Source: Deltaproteobacteria bacterium (GTDB lineage Bacteria > Myxococcota_A > UBA9042 > PHBI01). From it: DNA of 64,000 nucleotides. The notes beneath the pieces are model-generated. The model made no database searches and was not told where the DNA came from. It saw only the letters and a list, made by a program, of their open reading frames with translations. The stretch is from assembly GCA_020632715.1 (NCBI GenBank), contig JACKFA010000009.1, positions 124,001 to 188,000 on the forward strand. Direction: 5' to 3'. This document shows, piece by piece, positions 41,271 through 49,369 of this stretch (positions are counted from its first letter, which is position 1; each line of letters begins with the position of its first letter). A program made the translations under genes and the position numbers.

Positions 41271-42080
41271 TCAGGGCCCCTCGAGCGACTTGTACTGGTA
41301 GTAGAAGTCGAGCACGGCGCGCACGTAGCGATCGGCGTCCTCGCTCGGCACGGCCCCGCCGCGCCGCGCGACCGCCCCGCTCCCCGAGCAATAGGCCGAC
41401 AGCACCTGCACGATGTCGCCGCCGTAACGGTTCGCGAGCGTCCGGAGGAGGCGCGTCCCGCCGAGGATGTTCTGGCGCGCGTCGAACACGTCGCTGACCC
41501 CCATCTCGCGCGCCGTCACCGGCATCAGCTGCATGAGCCCCTGCGCCCCCGCGCCCGACACGGCCCGGTACGTGAAGTTGCTCTCGACGCGGATGATCGC
41601 CTTGATGAACTCCTCGGGGATGTCGTAGAGCGCCGCCGCCTCCTCGATGTACGGCCGGTAGAGCGACTCCCGCCCCGCGCGCGACGGCGGCTCGTCGGCG
41701 CTCGTCCCCGCCGTCGGCAACCGCGGGACGAAGCGCTCCTGCCGGCGCTCGAACGCGGGCGCCGCGCCGCTCGCGGCGGGCTCGGCGCTCCCCCCCGTGG
41801 CGGCGACCTCGGTCGCGCCGCCGTCCTCGGCGGCCCCATCGGGCGGCGACGTCGCCCCCCCCGCGGCGCTGTCCTTCGGGAAGCTCTGCCCGGTGGAGTA
41901 GAGCACGCAGCGGTAACCCTTCTTCTTCGCGTTCGAGAACTGCGGCGTCGGATCGCCGCGCTTCGTGCAGACCCACGTCTCGGCGCGCGCGTGCGCGCCC
42001 GCCAGCGCGACCGCGGCGGGGATGAGCGCGGTCGCGATGACCGCCACGAGGGATCGCGCGCTTCGGCGGTTCGAGGCCAT
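41271..42080 (-). CDS. Lytic transglycosylase, SLT domain
   Basis: 269 aa from ATG 42080; a longer upstream frame lacks a signal-like start. Signal peptide VIATALIPAAVALAGAHARA. After an N-terminal segment (WVCTKRGDPTPQFSNAKKKG) and a low-complexity Ala/Gly/Pro linker comes the SLT domain: FIKAIIRVESNFTYRAVS (catalytic Glu), GAQGLMQLMPVTAREMGVSD, NILGGTRLLRTLANRYGGD and VLSAYCSGSGAVARRGG. It cleaves peptidoglycan glycan strands in the periplasm. Divergent from nadB. Confidence 0.88.
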   Translation of the reverse strand: MASNRRSARSLVAVIATALIPAAVALAGAHARAETWVCTKRGDPTPQFSNAKKKGYRCVLYSTGQSFPKDSAAGGATSPPDGAAEDGGATEVAATGGSAEPAASGAAPAFERRQERFVPRLPTAGTSADEPPSRAGRESLYRPYIEEAAALYDIPEEFIKAIIRVESNFTYRAVSGAGAQGLMQLMPVTAREMGVSDVFDARQNILGGTRLLRTLANRYGGDIVQVLSAYCSGSGAVARRGGAVPSEDADRYVRAVLDFYYQYKSLEGP

Positions 42081-42190
42081 GCCCCTGCCATGCCACGGCG
42101 CGCGGGTCGCCGCAACGATCGCAGCGCCGACGCGCGCGCCCGGAGCCGTCGCGCTTCCCGCCCCGCGGCCGCTGTGCGACAGTCCCGGCC

Positions 42191-43801
42191 ATGCGTTACT
42201 CATTCGACACCCTGGTGATCGGGAGCGGCGTCGCGGGCCTCACGTACGCGCTCGCCATGGCCGAGCGCGGCACGGTCGGCGTCCTCGCCAAGCGCGACCG
42301 CAGCGACACGAACACGCGCTGGGCGCAGGGCGGGATCGCGACGGTCATGGACCCGGAGGACTCGTTCGACGCCCACGTCATGGACACCATCAACGCGGGC
42401 GCCGAGCTCAACCATCCGGACATCGTCCAGATCTGCGTCGAGGAGGGCCCCGCCCGCCTCGCCGAGCTGCTCGCGATGGGCGTCGACTTCACCCGCGACG
42501 ACGCTGATCCGAGCCGCCTCGACCTCACGCGCGAGGGAGGTCACACCGCGCGCCGCGTCGTGCACGCGAAGGACATGACCGGCGCCGCCGTGCAGGAGGG
42601 GCTCGTCGCCGCCACCCGCCAGCACCCGAACATCCAGTTCTTCGAGGATCACCACGCGGTCGACCTCATCACGACGAAGAAGCTCGGGATCCGCCAGGGC
42701 GGCGACCGCTGCCTCGGCGCCTACGTCCTCGACACCCTCTCGGGGCAGGTCGACACCTTCCTCGGCCGCGTCGTCATGCTCGCGACGGGCGGCGCCGGTA
42801 AAGTCTACCGATACACCTCCAACCCCGACGTCGCGACGGGCGACGGGATCGCGATGGCGTGGCGCGTGGGCGTCCCGATCGTGAACATGGAGTTCTACCA
42901 GTTCCACCCGACGTCGCTCTACCACCCGCACGCGAAGAACTTCCTCATCACGGAGGCCTGCCGCGGCGAGGGCGGGATCCTGCGCCGCGCCGACGGCGAG
43001 GCGTTCATGGCGGCCTACCACCCCATGAAGGACCTCGCCCCGCGCGACATCGTCGCCCGCGCCATCGACAACGAGCTCAAGCGCACCGGCGACGACTGCG
43101 TCTTTCTCGACATGACGCACCTCGCGCCGAGCTTCCTCGAGCACCACTTCCCGGGCGTCCACACCGCGCTCATGGGCTTCGGCGTCGACATGCGGAAGGA
43201 GCCGATCCCGGTCGTCCCGGCGGCGCACTTCTGCTGCGGCGGCGTCATGTCCGACGCCTGGGGGCGGACGCCGCTCACGGGCCTCCTCACGGCCGGCGAG
43301 AGCGCCCACACGGGGCTCCACGGGGCGAACCGCCTCGCGTCGAACTCGCTCCTCGAGGGGCTCGTCTTCGGCCACCGCGCGGCCGAGGTCTCGGGCGAGC
43401 AGCAGGCGGGCGCCACGCCCGATCTCACGCCCGAGGTCCCCGACTGGAACGTCGGCCTCGCGCACGCGGCCGACGAGAAGGTCCTCATCGCGCACGCCTG
43501 GGACGAGATCCGGCAGCTCATGTGGAACTACGTCGGCATCGTGCGGAGCAACAAGCGCCTCATGCGCGCGCAGCGGCGCCTCGTCGTCCTGAACCAGGAG
43601 ATCAAGGACGACTACTGGGAGTTCACGCTCTCGCGCGACCTCATCGAGCTCCGCAACATCGCGCAGGTCGGCGAGCTCATCGTCAACAGCGCGCTCATGC
43701 GGAAGGAGAGCCGCGGCCTCCACTACACGCTCGACTATCCCGAGCGCGACGACGTGAACTGGAAGCGGGACACGATCCTGCAGCGCGGGGTGCGTCGGTA
43801 G
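42191..43801 (+). CDS. nadB: L-aspartate oxidase NadB
   Basis: 536 aa. NadB oxidises aspartate to iminoaspartate, the first step of de novo NAD synthesis. Motifs: LVIGSGVAGLTYALAMAERG (FAD), DTNTRWAQGGIATVMDPEDS, EGGHTARRVVHAKDMTG, MEFYQFHPTSLYHPHAKNFL, HFCCGGVMSDAWGRT and GANRLASNSLLEGLVFG, then the C-terminal helical domain. The length matches. NadA/NadC are not in the window. Confidence 0.95.
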   Translation: MRYSFDTLVIGSGVAGLTYALAMAERGTVGVLAKRDRSDTNTRWAQGGIATVMDPEDSFDAHVMDTINAGAELNHPDIVQICVEEGPARLAELLAMGVDFTRDDADPSRLDLTREGGHTARRVVHAKDMTGAAVQEGLVAATRQHPNIQFFEDHHAVDLITTKKLGIRQGGDRCLGAYVLDTLSGQVDTFLGRVVMLATGGAGKVYRYTSNPDVATGDGIAMAWRVGVPIVNMEFYQFHPTSLYHPHAKNFLITEACRGEGGILRRADGEAFMAAYHPMKDLAPRDIVARAIDNELKRTGDDCVFLDMTHLAPSFLEHHFPGVHTALMGFGVDMRKEPIPVVPAAHFCCGGVMSDAWGRTPLTGLLTAGESAHTGLHGANRLASNSLLEGLVFGHRAAEVSGEQQAGATPDLTPEVPDWNVGLAHAADEKVLIAHAWDEIRQLMWNYVGIVRSNKRLMRAQRRLVVLNQEIKDDYWEFTLSRDLIELRNIAQVGELIVNSALMRKESRGLHYTLDYPERDDVNWKRDTILQRGVRR

Positions 43802-43834
43802 CCGCCCGCTCCGCCGCCGCGCCTACGGGCGGGG

Positions 43835-43891
43835 CCGTGGTTTCCTCCGGAAACCACGGGGAGACACGGAGACACGGAGGGGCACGGAGGG
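43835..43891. repeat. Perfect hairpin followed by an ACACGGAG-type dispersed repeat
   Basis: CCGTGGTTTCC (43835-43845), TCC, GGAAACCACGG (43849-43859) form a perfect 11-bp stem between convergent nadB and orn, probably a terminator. It is followed by GAGACACGGAGACACGGAGG and GCACGGAGG, a purine-rich repeat resembling short dispersed repeats of environmental bacterial genomes. The remainder of 43802-43994 has no gene. Confidence 0.6.
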
Positions 43892-43994
43892 CGACGGGCT
43901 CGGCGCGCTCGCGCTCCTCGGCGTCCGAAGGCGACGACGGCAAGGCGCTGAGCGCGGCCGCGAGGCGCTCGCCACCGCCGCGCGGCGCCCTGCC

Positions 43995-44567
43995 CTACTC
44001 CTCCGGGCCGGCGTCGTCCCGGAAGAGGTTCACCCGGTAGAAGTGGAGCTCGTCGATCGACTCGCGGATGTCGTCGAGGGCGCGGTGCGTCGACCGCTTC
44101 GGCGGCGGCTCGAGCCGGTACCACCGCCGCGACAGCTCCTTGATCGTGGAGATGTCGATGTTGCGGTAGTGGAAGTGGTTCTCGAGCGCCGGCATGTAGC
44201 GGTTCAGGAAGCGCCGGTCCTGGCCCACGCTGTTGCCGCACATCGGCGACTTCCCGGGCTCCGTCCACGACGTCAGGAACGCGAGCGTCAGCGCCTCGGC
44301 CTCCGCGCACGACACGTTCGACTGCCGCACGCCCTGCACGAGGCCGCTCGCCGTGTGGTGTTCGGTGTTCCAGGCGTCCATCGCGTCGAGCACCTCGTCC
44401 GGCTGATGGATGACCAGGTTCGGGCCCTCCGCCAGGATCATGAGGTTGTTGTCGGTGACGATGGTCGCGATCTCGAGCGGACGGCACGTCTCCGGATCCA
44501 GGCCCGACATCTCCATGTCGATCCAGATCAGGTGCTGCGCGCGCTCTTCGGGGGTGTACTTTCGCAT
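43995..44567 (-). CDS. orn: Oligoribonuclease
   Basis: 190 aa, ATG start. DEDDh 3'-5' exonuclease that degrades 2-5 nt RNA and pGpG. Catalytic blocks: LIWIDMEMSGLDPETCRPLE (Asp/Glu), NNLMILAEGPNLVIHQPD, MCGNSVGQDRRFLNRYMP (Asp) and KRSTHRALDDIRESI (His/Asp). Length is typical. Divergent from dnaE across 164 bp; the shared promoter region has no striking motif. Confidence 0.95.
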   Translation of the reverse strand: MRKYTPEERAQHLIWIDMEMSGLDPETCRPLEIATIVTDNNLMILAEGPNLVIHQPDEVLDAMDAWNTEHHTASGLVQGVRQSNVSCAEAEALTLAFLTSWTEPGKSPMCGNSVGQDRRFLNRYMPALENHFHYRNIDISTIKELSRRWYRLEPPPKRSTHRALDDIRESIDELHFYRVNLFRDDAGPEE

Positions 44568-44731
44568 AGCGGGCGGTCAGGATGGACGCCCGAGGGGCTC
44601 CCGTCAACGGCCCTCGCGCCGCCTGCGCGAGCCCGCTCACGGCCCCCCGCCCCGAGCCGCCGGGCGAGGGCCAGAGAGAGACACCGCCCGCCCCACCCGG
44701 GACGCCACCGCACCGAGCACGAGCCGCGCCG

Positions 44732-47700
44732 ATGAGCTTCGTCCACCTCCACACGCACACGCAGTTCAGCATGCTGGACTCGACCGTCCGGATCCCGGAC
44801 CTGGTCGCGCGCGCCACCGAAGATGGCGCCGGCGCCATCGCGATGACCGACCACAACAACCTCTTCGGCGCCGTCGAGTTCTGGAAGGCCGCCAAGAAGG
44901 GCGAGGTGAAGGCCATCCTCGGCGCCGAGCTGAACCTCGTCGACGGCCACCGCGAGGACCCGGAGCTCCGCCGCACCTGCACCATCGTCGTCCTCTGCCG
45001 TGACGACCTCGGCTACAAGAACCTCCGCTACCTGCTCTCGCGCGCCTACATCGACACCCCCTCGCGCATGCCCGGCCCGCGCATCGATCGCGGCCTCCTC
45101 ACCGAGCACGCCGCCGGCCTCATCGCGCTCTCGGGCAACCTCTCGGGCGAGATCCCGCAGGCCATCCTCCGCGGCAAGTACGACGACGGCGCCGCCCTCG
45201 CCCGCCACTACCAGGCCCTCTTCGGGAAGGACGGCTTCTACCTCGAGATCATCCGCAACGGCGTGAAGGAGCAGGAGCGCGTCAACGAGGGGCTCATCCG
45301 GCTCTCCGAGGACCTCGAGATCCCGCTCGTCGCCACCGCCGACGCCCACTACGCGAAGAAGGCCGACGCCGCCGCGCACGAGATCCTCATGTGCGTGCAG
45401 ATGGGCAAGCGCGTCCCCGACCTCGACACGCGCGCCCGCATCACCGACGACCTCTACCTCGCCTCCGCCGAGGAGATGGCCGAGCGCTTCGCCGACGTCC
45501 CCGACGCCATCGCGAACACCGTCCGGATCGCCGAGGCGTGCGACGTCCACCTCGAGCTCGGCAAGACCTACCTCCCCACGTTCCAGGTCCCCGAGGGCTT
45601 CGACTCCGCGAGCTACCTCGGCCACATCGCCTCCGAGGGCCTCGACAAGCGCCTCGCCGTCGCGCGCCACCTCGGCCTCGAGCCGGACGAAGCCGTCTAC
45701 CGCGACCGCCTCGCGACCGAGCTCCGCATCATCGAGCAGATGGGGTTCCCGGGGTACTTCCTCATCGTCTGGGACTTCATCAACTACGGCAAGACCCACG
45801 GCGTCCCCGTCGGCCCTGGCCGCGGCTCCGGCGCGGGCTCGCTCGTCGCCTACTCGGTCGGCATCACCGACATCGACCCCATCCGCTACAACCTCCTGTT
45901 CGAGCGCTTCCTGAACCCCGAGCGCGTGTCGATGCCGGACTTCGACATCGACTTCTGCATGAACAAGCGGGACGAGGTCATCCGCTACGTCACCGGGAAG
46001 TACGGCGAGAACAACGTCGGGCAGATCATCACCTACGGCACGATGAAGGCGAAGGCCGTCGTGCGCGACGTCGCGCGCGTGCTCGGTCTCTCCTTCGCCG
46101 AGGCCGACCGCGCCGCCAAGCTCATCCCCGACGACCTCGGGACGACCCTCGAGTCGGCCTTCAAGGCCGAGGCGAAGCTCTCCGAGCTGTGCGACGAGGA
46201 CCCGCGCTACGCCCGCCTCTTCGAGGTCGCGCGCAAGCTCGAGGGGCTGAACCGCCAGCCCGGCATGCACGCGGCCGGCGTCGTCATCGGCGACAAGCCG
46301 CTCTGGGACTACGTCCCGCTCTACGCCGTCCACGACGAGAACGGCAAGACCACGCTCGTCACGCAGTTCGCCAAGAACGAGGTCGAGGAGGCCGGCCTCG
46401 TCAAGTTCGACTTCCTCGGCCTGAAGACGCTCACCGTCATCGACCACGCCCTCGGGCTCATCAACGCGCGCCGCAAGAAGAAGGGGGAGGAGCCGCTCGA
46501 CATCATGCTCATCGACCTCGACGACCAGGCGGTCTTCGACCTCATGAGCCGCGGCGACACGACCGGCGTCTTCCAGCTCGAGTCGTCGGGCTTCAAGACG
46601 CTCATGCGGAAGCTCCGCCCCGACTGCTTCGAGGACATCATCGCGGCGGTGGCGCTCTACCGCCCGGGCCCGCTCCAGGCGGGCATGGTCGACAGCTTCG
46701 TCGATCGGAAGCACGGGCGCGAGGCCATCGACTACCCGCACCCGTCGCTCTCGGCCATCCTCGAGGAGACCTACGGGGTCATCGTCTACCAGGAGCAGGT
46801 CATGCAGTCGGCGAGCATCCTCGCCGGCTTCTCGCTCGGACAGGCCGATATCCTCCGCCGCGCGATGGGCAAGAAGAAAGCCTCGGAGATGGCCAAGCAG
46901 CGCGAGGTCTTCGCCAAGGGCTGCGCCGAGCGCGGCGTCCCCGAGGCGCAGGCGAGCGAGATCTTCGACACCATCGAGAAGTTCGCGGGCTACGGCTTCA
47001 ACAAGTCCCACTCGGCCGCGTACGGGCTCATCACCTACCAGACGGGCTGGCTCAAGCAGCACTACCCCGTCGAGTTCATGGCGGCCCTGCTCACCTGCGA
47101 CGGCGACAACACCGACAAGATCGTGCGCCTCATCGCCGAGACGCGCAGCATGGGCATCACCGTGCTGCCGCCGTCGGTGAACCACTCCGACATGGACTTC
47201 ACGACCGGCGACAACGCGATCCGCTTCGGGCTCGGCGCCGTGAAGGGGGTCGGCGGGGGCGCGGTCGAGGCCATCCTGCAGGCGCGCGAGGACGGGCCGT
47301 TCGACGACGTCTACGACTTCTGCGAGCGCGTGGATCTCAAGCGCGTCAACCGGCGCGTCATGGAGGCGCTCGTCAAGTGCGGCGCCTTCGACGAGCTCGG
47401 CGGGACGCGGCTCCACAAGATGATGGAGCTCGACCGCGCCATCGAGCGCGGGCAGACCTACCAGCGCGACAAGGCCTCCGGGCAGTTCGACCTCTTCGGC
47501 GCGCTCGCGCCGGCGGCGCCCGCGAAGGACGCCAAGAAGGCGGCCGACGACGGGCCCGCGTTCGAGCTCCAGGAGGAGTGGCCCGACCGCGAGCGGCTCG
47601 GGTTCGAGAAGGAGTGCCTCGGCTTCTACGTCTCCGGGCACCCGCTCGACCGCTACGTCCACGACATCCGGCGCCTCGGCTGCGCGCCCATCGGCGGGCT

Positions 47701-48259
47701 CGGCGAGGGCGGCGAGCGCGACGAGGTCACGATCGCCGGCGTGTTCGTGGACGTGCGGCAGCGCCCGACGCGCTCGGGGGACGGGCGCATGGCGTTCATC
47801 CAGCTCGAGGATCTGACCGGGCGCATGGAGCTCATCGTCTTCCCGCGGAAGTTCAACAACTTCGAGGCGTTCCTCGACGGCGACGAGCCGGTGCTCCTGA
47901 CCGCGCGCCTCCAGCGCGAGGGGGACGGCGACGCGAAGACGTGGAAGCTCCTCGGCGACAGCTGCACGACGCTCCGCGACGCGCGCGCCGAGCGGGCCAC
48001 GCGCGCGCGGCTCACGGTGGCGAGCGACAAGGTGGGCAAGCAGCACCTCCCGCACCTCGTGGCGGCGCTCCAGCCCGGGCTCGAGACGCTCGGCGTGCCG
48101 GACGACGCGAAGCGCGTGCCGGTCGAGCTGATCGTGCGGGTCGACTCGCTCGGGCGGGCGCTCGTGCGGCTCCCGCCGAGCTACCAGATGATCGTCGACG
48201 ACACCGCCATCAGCTCGGTCGAGCGCATCATCGGGCGCGGGAACGTGGCGTTCGTATGA
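44732..48259 (+). CDS. dnaE: DNA polymerase III alpha subunit
   Basis: 1175 aa, ATG 44732, beginning FVHLHTHTQFSMLDSTVRIP (PHP domain). The palm has VGPGRGSGAGSLVAYSVGIT and MPDFDIDFCMNKRDEVI (catalytic Asp pair), later GKKKASEMAKQREVFAKGCA and GYGFNKSHSAAYGLITYQT (fingers), a helix-hairpin-helix segment, then LGFYVSGHPLDRY and an OB fold (VTIAGVFVDVRQRPTRSGDG). Length agrees with DnaE1, the replicative enzyme. Its TGA overlaps the start of the hemerythrin-like gene. Confidence 0.97.
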   Translation: MSFVHLHTHTQFSMLDSTVRIPDLVARATEDGAGAIAMTDHNNLFGAVEFWKAAKKGEVKAILGAELNLVDGHREDPELRRTCTIVVLCRDDLGYKNLRYLLSRAYIDTPSRMPGPRIDRGLLTEHAAGLIALSGNLSGEIPQAILRGKYDDGAALARHYQALFGKDGFYLEIIRNGVKEQERVNEGLIRLSEDLEIPLVATADAHYAKKADAAAHEILMCVQMGKRVPDLDTRARITDDLYLASAEEMAERFADVPDAIANTVRIAEACDVHLELGKTYLPTFQVPEGFDSASYLGHIASEGLDKRLAVARHLGLEPDEAVYRDRLATELRIIEQMGFPGYFLIVWDFINYGKTHGVPVGPGRGSGAGSLVAYSVGITDIDPIRYNLLFERFLNPERVSMPDFDIDFCMNKRDEVIRYVTGKYGENNVGQIITYGTMKAKAVVRDVARVLGLSFAEADRAAKLIPDDLGTTLESAFKAEAKLSELCDEDPRYARLFEVARKLEGLNRQPGMHAAGVVIGDKPLWDYVPLYAVHDENGKTTLVTQFAKNEVEEAGLVKFDFLGLKTLTVIDHALGLINARRKKKGEEPLDIMLIDLDDQAVFDLMSRGDTTGVFQLESSGFKTLMRKLRPDCFEDIIAAVALYRPGPLQAGMVDSFVDRKHGREAIDYPHPSLSAILEETYGVIVYQEQVMQSASILAGFSLGQADILRRAMGKKKASEMAKQREVFAKGCAERGVPEAQASEIFDTIEKFAGYGFNKSHSAAYGLITYQTGWLKQHYPVEFMAALLTCDGDNTDKIVRLIAETRSMGITVLPPSVNHSDMDFTTGDNAIRFGLGAVKGVGGGAVEAILQAREDGPFDDVYDFCERVDLKRVNRRVMEALVKCGAFDELGGTRLHKMMELDRAIERGQTYQRDKASGQFDLFGALAPAAPAKDAKKAADDGPAFELQEEWPDRERLGFEKECLGFYVSGHPLDRYVHDIRRLGCAPIGGLGEGGERDEVTIAGVFVDVRQRPTRSGDGRMAFIQLEDLTGRMELIVFPRKFNNFEAFLDGDEPVLLTARLQREGDGDAKTWKLLGDSCTTLRDARAERATRARLTVASDKVGKQHLPHLVAALQPGLETLGVPDDAKRVPVELIVRVDSLGRALVRLPPSYQMIVDDTAISSVERIIGRGNVAFV

Positions 48260-48723
48260 GCGGCGCGGGGGAGGCGCTGGTCGCCGTCCATGCTGCAGTG
48301 CACGATGACCTCGAGGCGCGCTGGTGGCGGTCGGCAGAGGCGTTGACGGCGCTCCATCTCGCAGACGCGAAGGTCAGATGGGCGGACTTCGCGGCGGCGC
48401 TCGCGCGCCACGCCGAGCGAGAGGACGCGGACGTCCTGCCGCCGTTCTTCGCGGCCGGCGAGCCGCCGCGCGGCGCGTCGCGCGAGATCATGGCGGGCGA
48501 GCACGAGCGCCTGGTCGCGCTCGCGGGCGACACGGGGCGGGCGCTCGGGGACGTGCCGGACGAGGGCGCCACGCGGCGCGAGGCCATCGACGTGCTCGAC
48601 CAGATGCTGCGGGTGAAGCACCTCCTCGAGCACCACGGGATCCGCGAGCAGGAGCTCGTCTACCCGCGCCTCGAGGGGCTCGGCGACGAGGTCCGCGCGA
48701 GGGTGCTCGCCGCGCTCGGCTGA
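48256..48723 (+). CDS. Hemerythrin-like (HHE) domain protein
   Basis: 155 aa, ATG overlapping the dnaE stop (ATGA). Four-helix pattern with iron-ligand spacing: AVHDDLEARWWR, ALARHAEREDADVLPPFF (H-x-x-x-E), MAGEHERLVALAG and LLEHHGIREQELVYPRLE (H-H-x-x-x-E). Such proteins bind non-haem diiron centres and act as O2/redox sensors or repair factors. The coupling to dnaE is unusual, but no direct link is known. Confidence 0.75.
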   Translation: MSGAGEALVAVHAAVHDDLEARWWRSAEALTALHLADAKVRWADFAAALARHAEREDADVLPPFFAAGEPPRGASREIMAGEHERLVALAGDTGRALGDVPDEGATRREAIDVLDQMLRVKHLLEHHGIREQELVYPRLEGLGDEVRARVLAALG

Positions 48724-48730
48724 GCACCTG

Positions 48731-49117
48731 CTACCAAAGGCGCGTGACACCGAACGCGTCGAGCTCCGCGTCGCGGCTCACGAGGGGCACGGCTTCGAGG
48801 AGCGCCTGCGCCGCGAGCATCCGGTCGAACGGATCGCGGTGTGGCGCGGTGAACGCCCCCGCGCGCGCCGCGTGCGCCATCGTCATCGGGAGCTCCGTCG
48901 CCCCCATGCGCTCGACCCAGCCGGGGAAGTCGCTCGCGATCACCGCGGCGGACGGGAGCTTCCCGAGGCGGAACTTCGTCGCCACCTCCCACGCGGACGC
49001 GGCCGAGACGAGGAGCCGGTTCGCGGGATCGGCGAGGATCTCACGCGCCGCGGGGGAGAGGTCCGGCGCGTCCGTCAGCCACCAGAGCACGACGTGCGTG
49101 TCGAGGAGATAGCTCAC
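48731..49117 (-). CDS. PIN-domain toxin (VapC type)
   Basis: 128 aa with GTG 49117, whose GTGA overlaps the antitoxin stop; GTG 49126 is an alternative. PIN ribonuclease acidic residues: SYLLDTHVVLWWLTD (Asp), SAASAWEVATKFRLGK (Glu), HRDPFDRMLAAQALLE (Asp) and LVSRDAELDAF (Asp). With the Phd-type antitoxin upstream it forms a type II toxin-antitoxin pair. Convergent with the hemerythrin-like gene, only 7 bp apart. Confidence 0.88.
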   Translation of the reverse strand: MSYLLDTHVVLWWLTDAPDLSPAAREILADPANRLLVSAASAWEVATKFRLGKLPSAAVIASDFPGWVERMGATELPMTMAHAARAGAFTAPHRDPFDRMLAAQALLEAVPLVSRDAELDAFGVTRLW

Positions 49118-49338
49118 CGCTCCCACGCCTCGAGCTCATCGTCCGGCAGCGGCTCGAAGAAGGCGTCGTCGATGACGCAGTCCACGAGCCCGGGCGTTCG
49201 CCGGTCCGGCGCCGCGAGCGGCACGAGCCGCGCGAAGGGCGTGCCGTTCTTCGCGATGACGATCTCCTCGCCGCGGTGGGCGCGCTCGAGGAGCTTCGAG
49301 AGGTTCGTCTTCGCCTCGTGGACATTGACCGTCTTCAT
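49114..49338 (-). CDS. Phd/YefM-type antitoxin
   Basis: 74 aa. MKTVNVHEAKTNLSKLLERA followed by GEEIVIAKNGTPFARLVPL is the Phd/YefM DNA-binding domain signature; the C-terminal ~30 residues (FFEPLPDDELEAWER) would wrap the toxin. It precedes and overlaps the PIN toxin gene and likely autorepresses the pair. Confidence 0.88.
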   Translation of the reverse strand: MKTVNVHEAKTNLSKLLERAHRGEEIVIAKNGTPFARLVPLAAPDRRTPGLVDCVIDDAFFEPLPDDELEAWER

Positions 49339-49369
49339 GCCCGACCCTTAGCCACACCGGTGGACTAAG

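Noticed and set aside
44528..48055. Giant open frame opposite dnaE (and similar ones opposite 3666-7640, 7750-9486, 42200-43723)
   Set aside because: Antisense of strong conserved genes in a GC-rich genome; extreme Val/Arg/Glu/Asp/Leu composition, no homologous motif.
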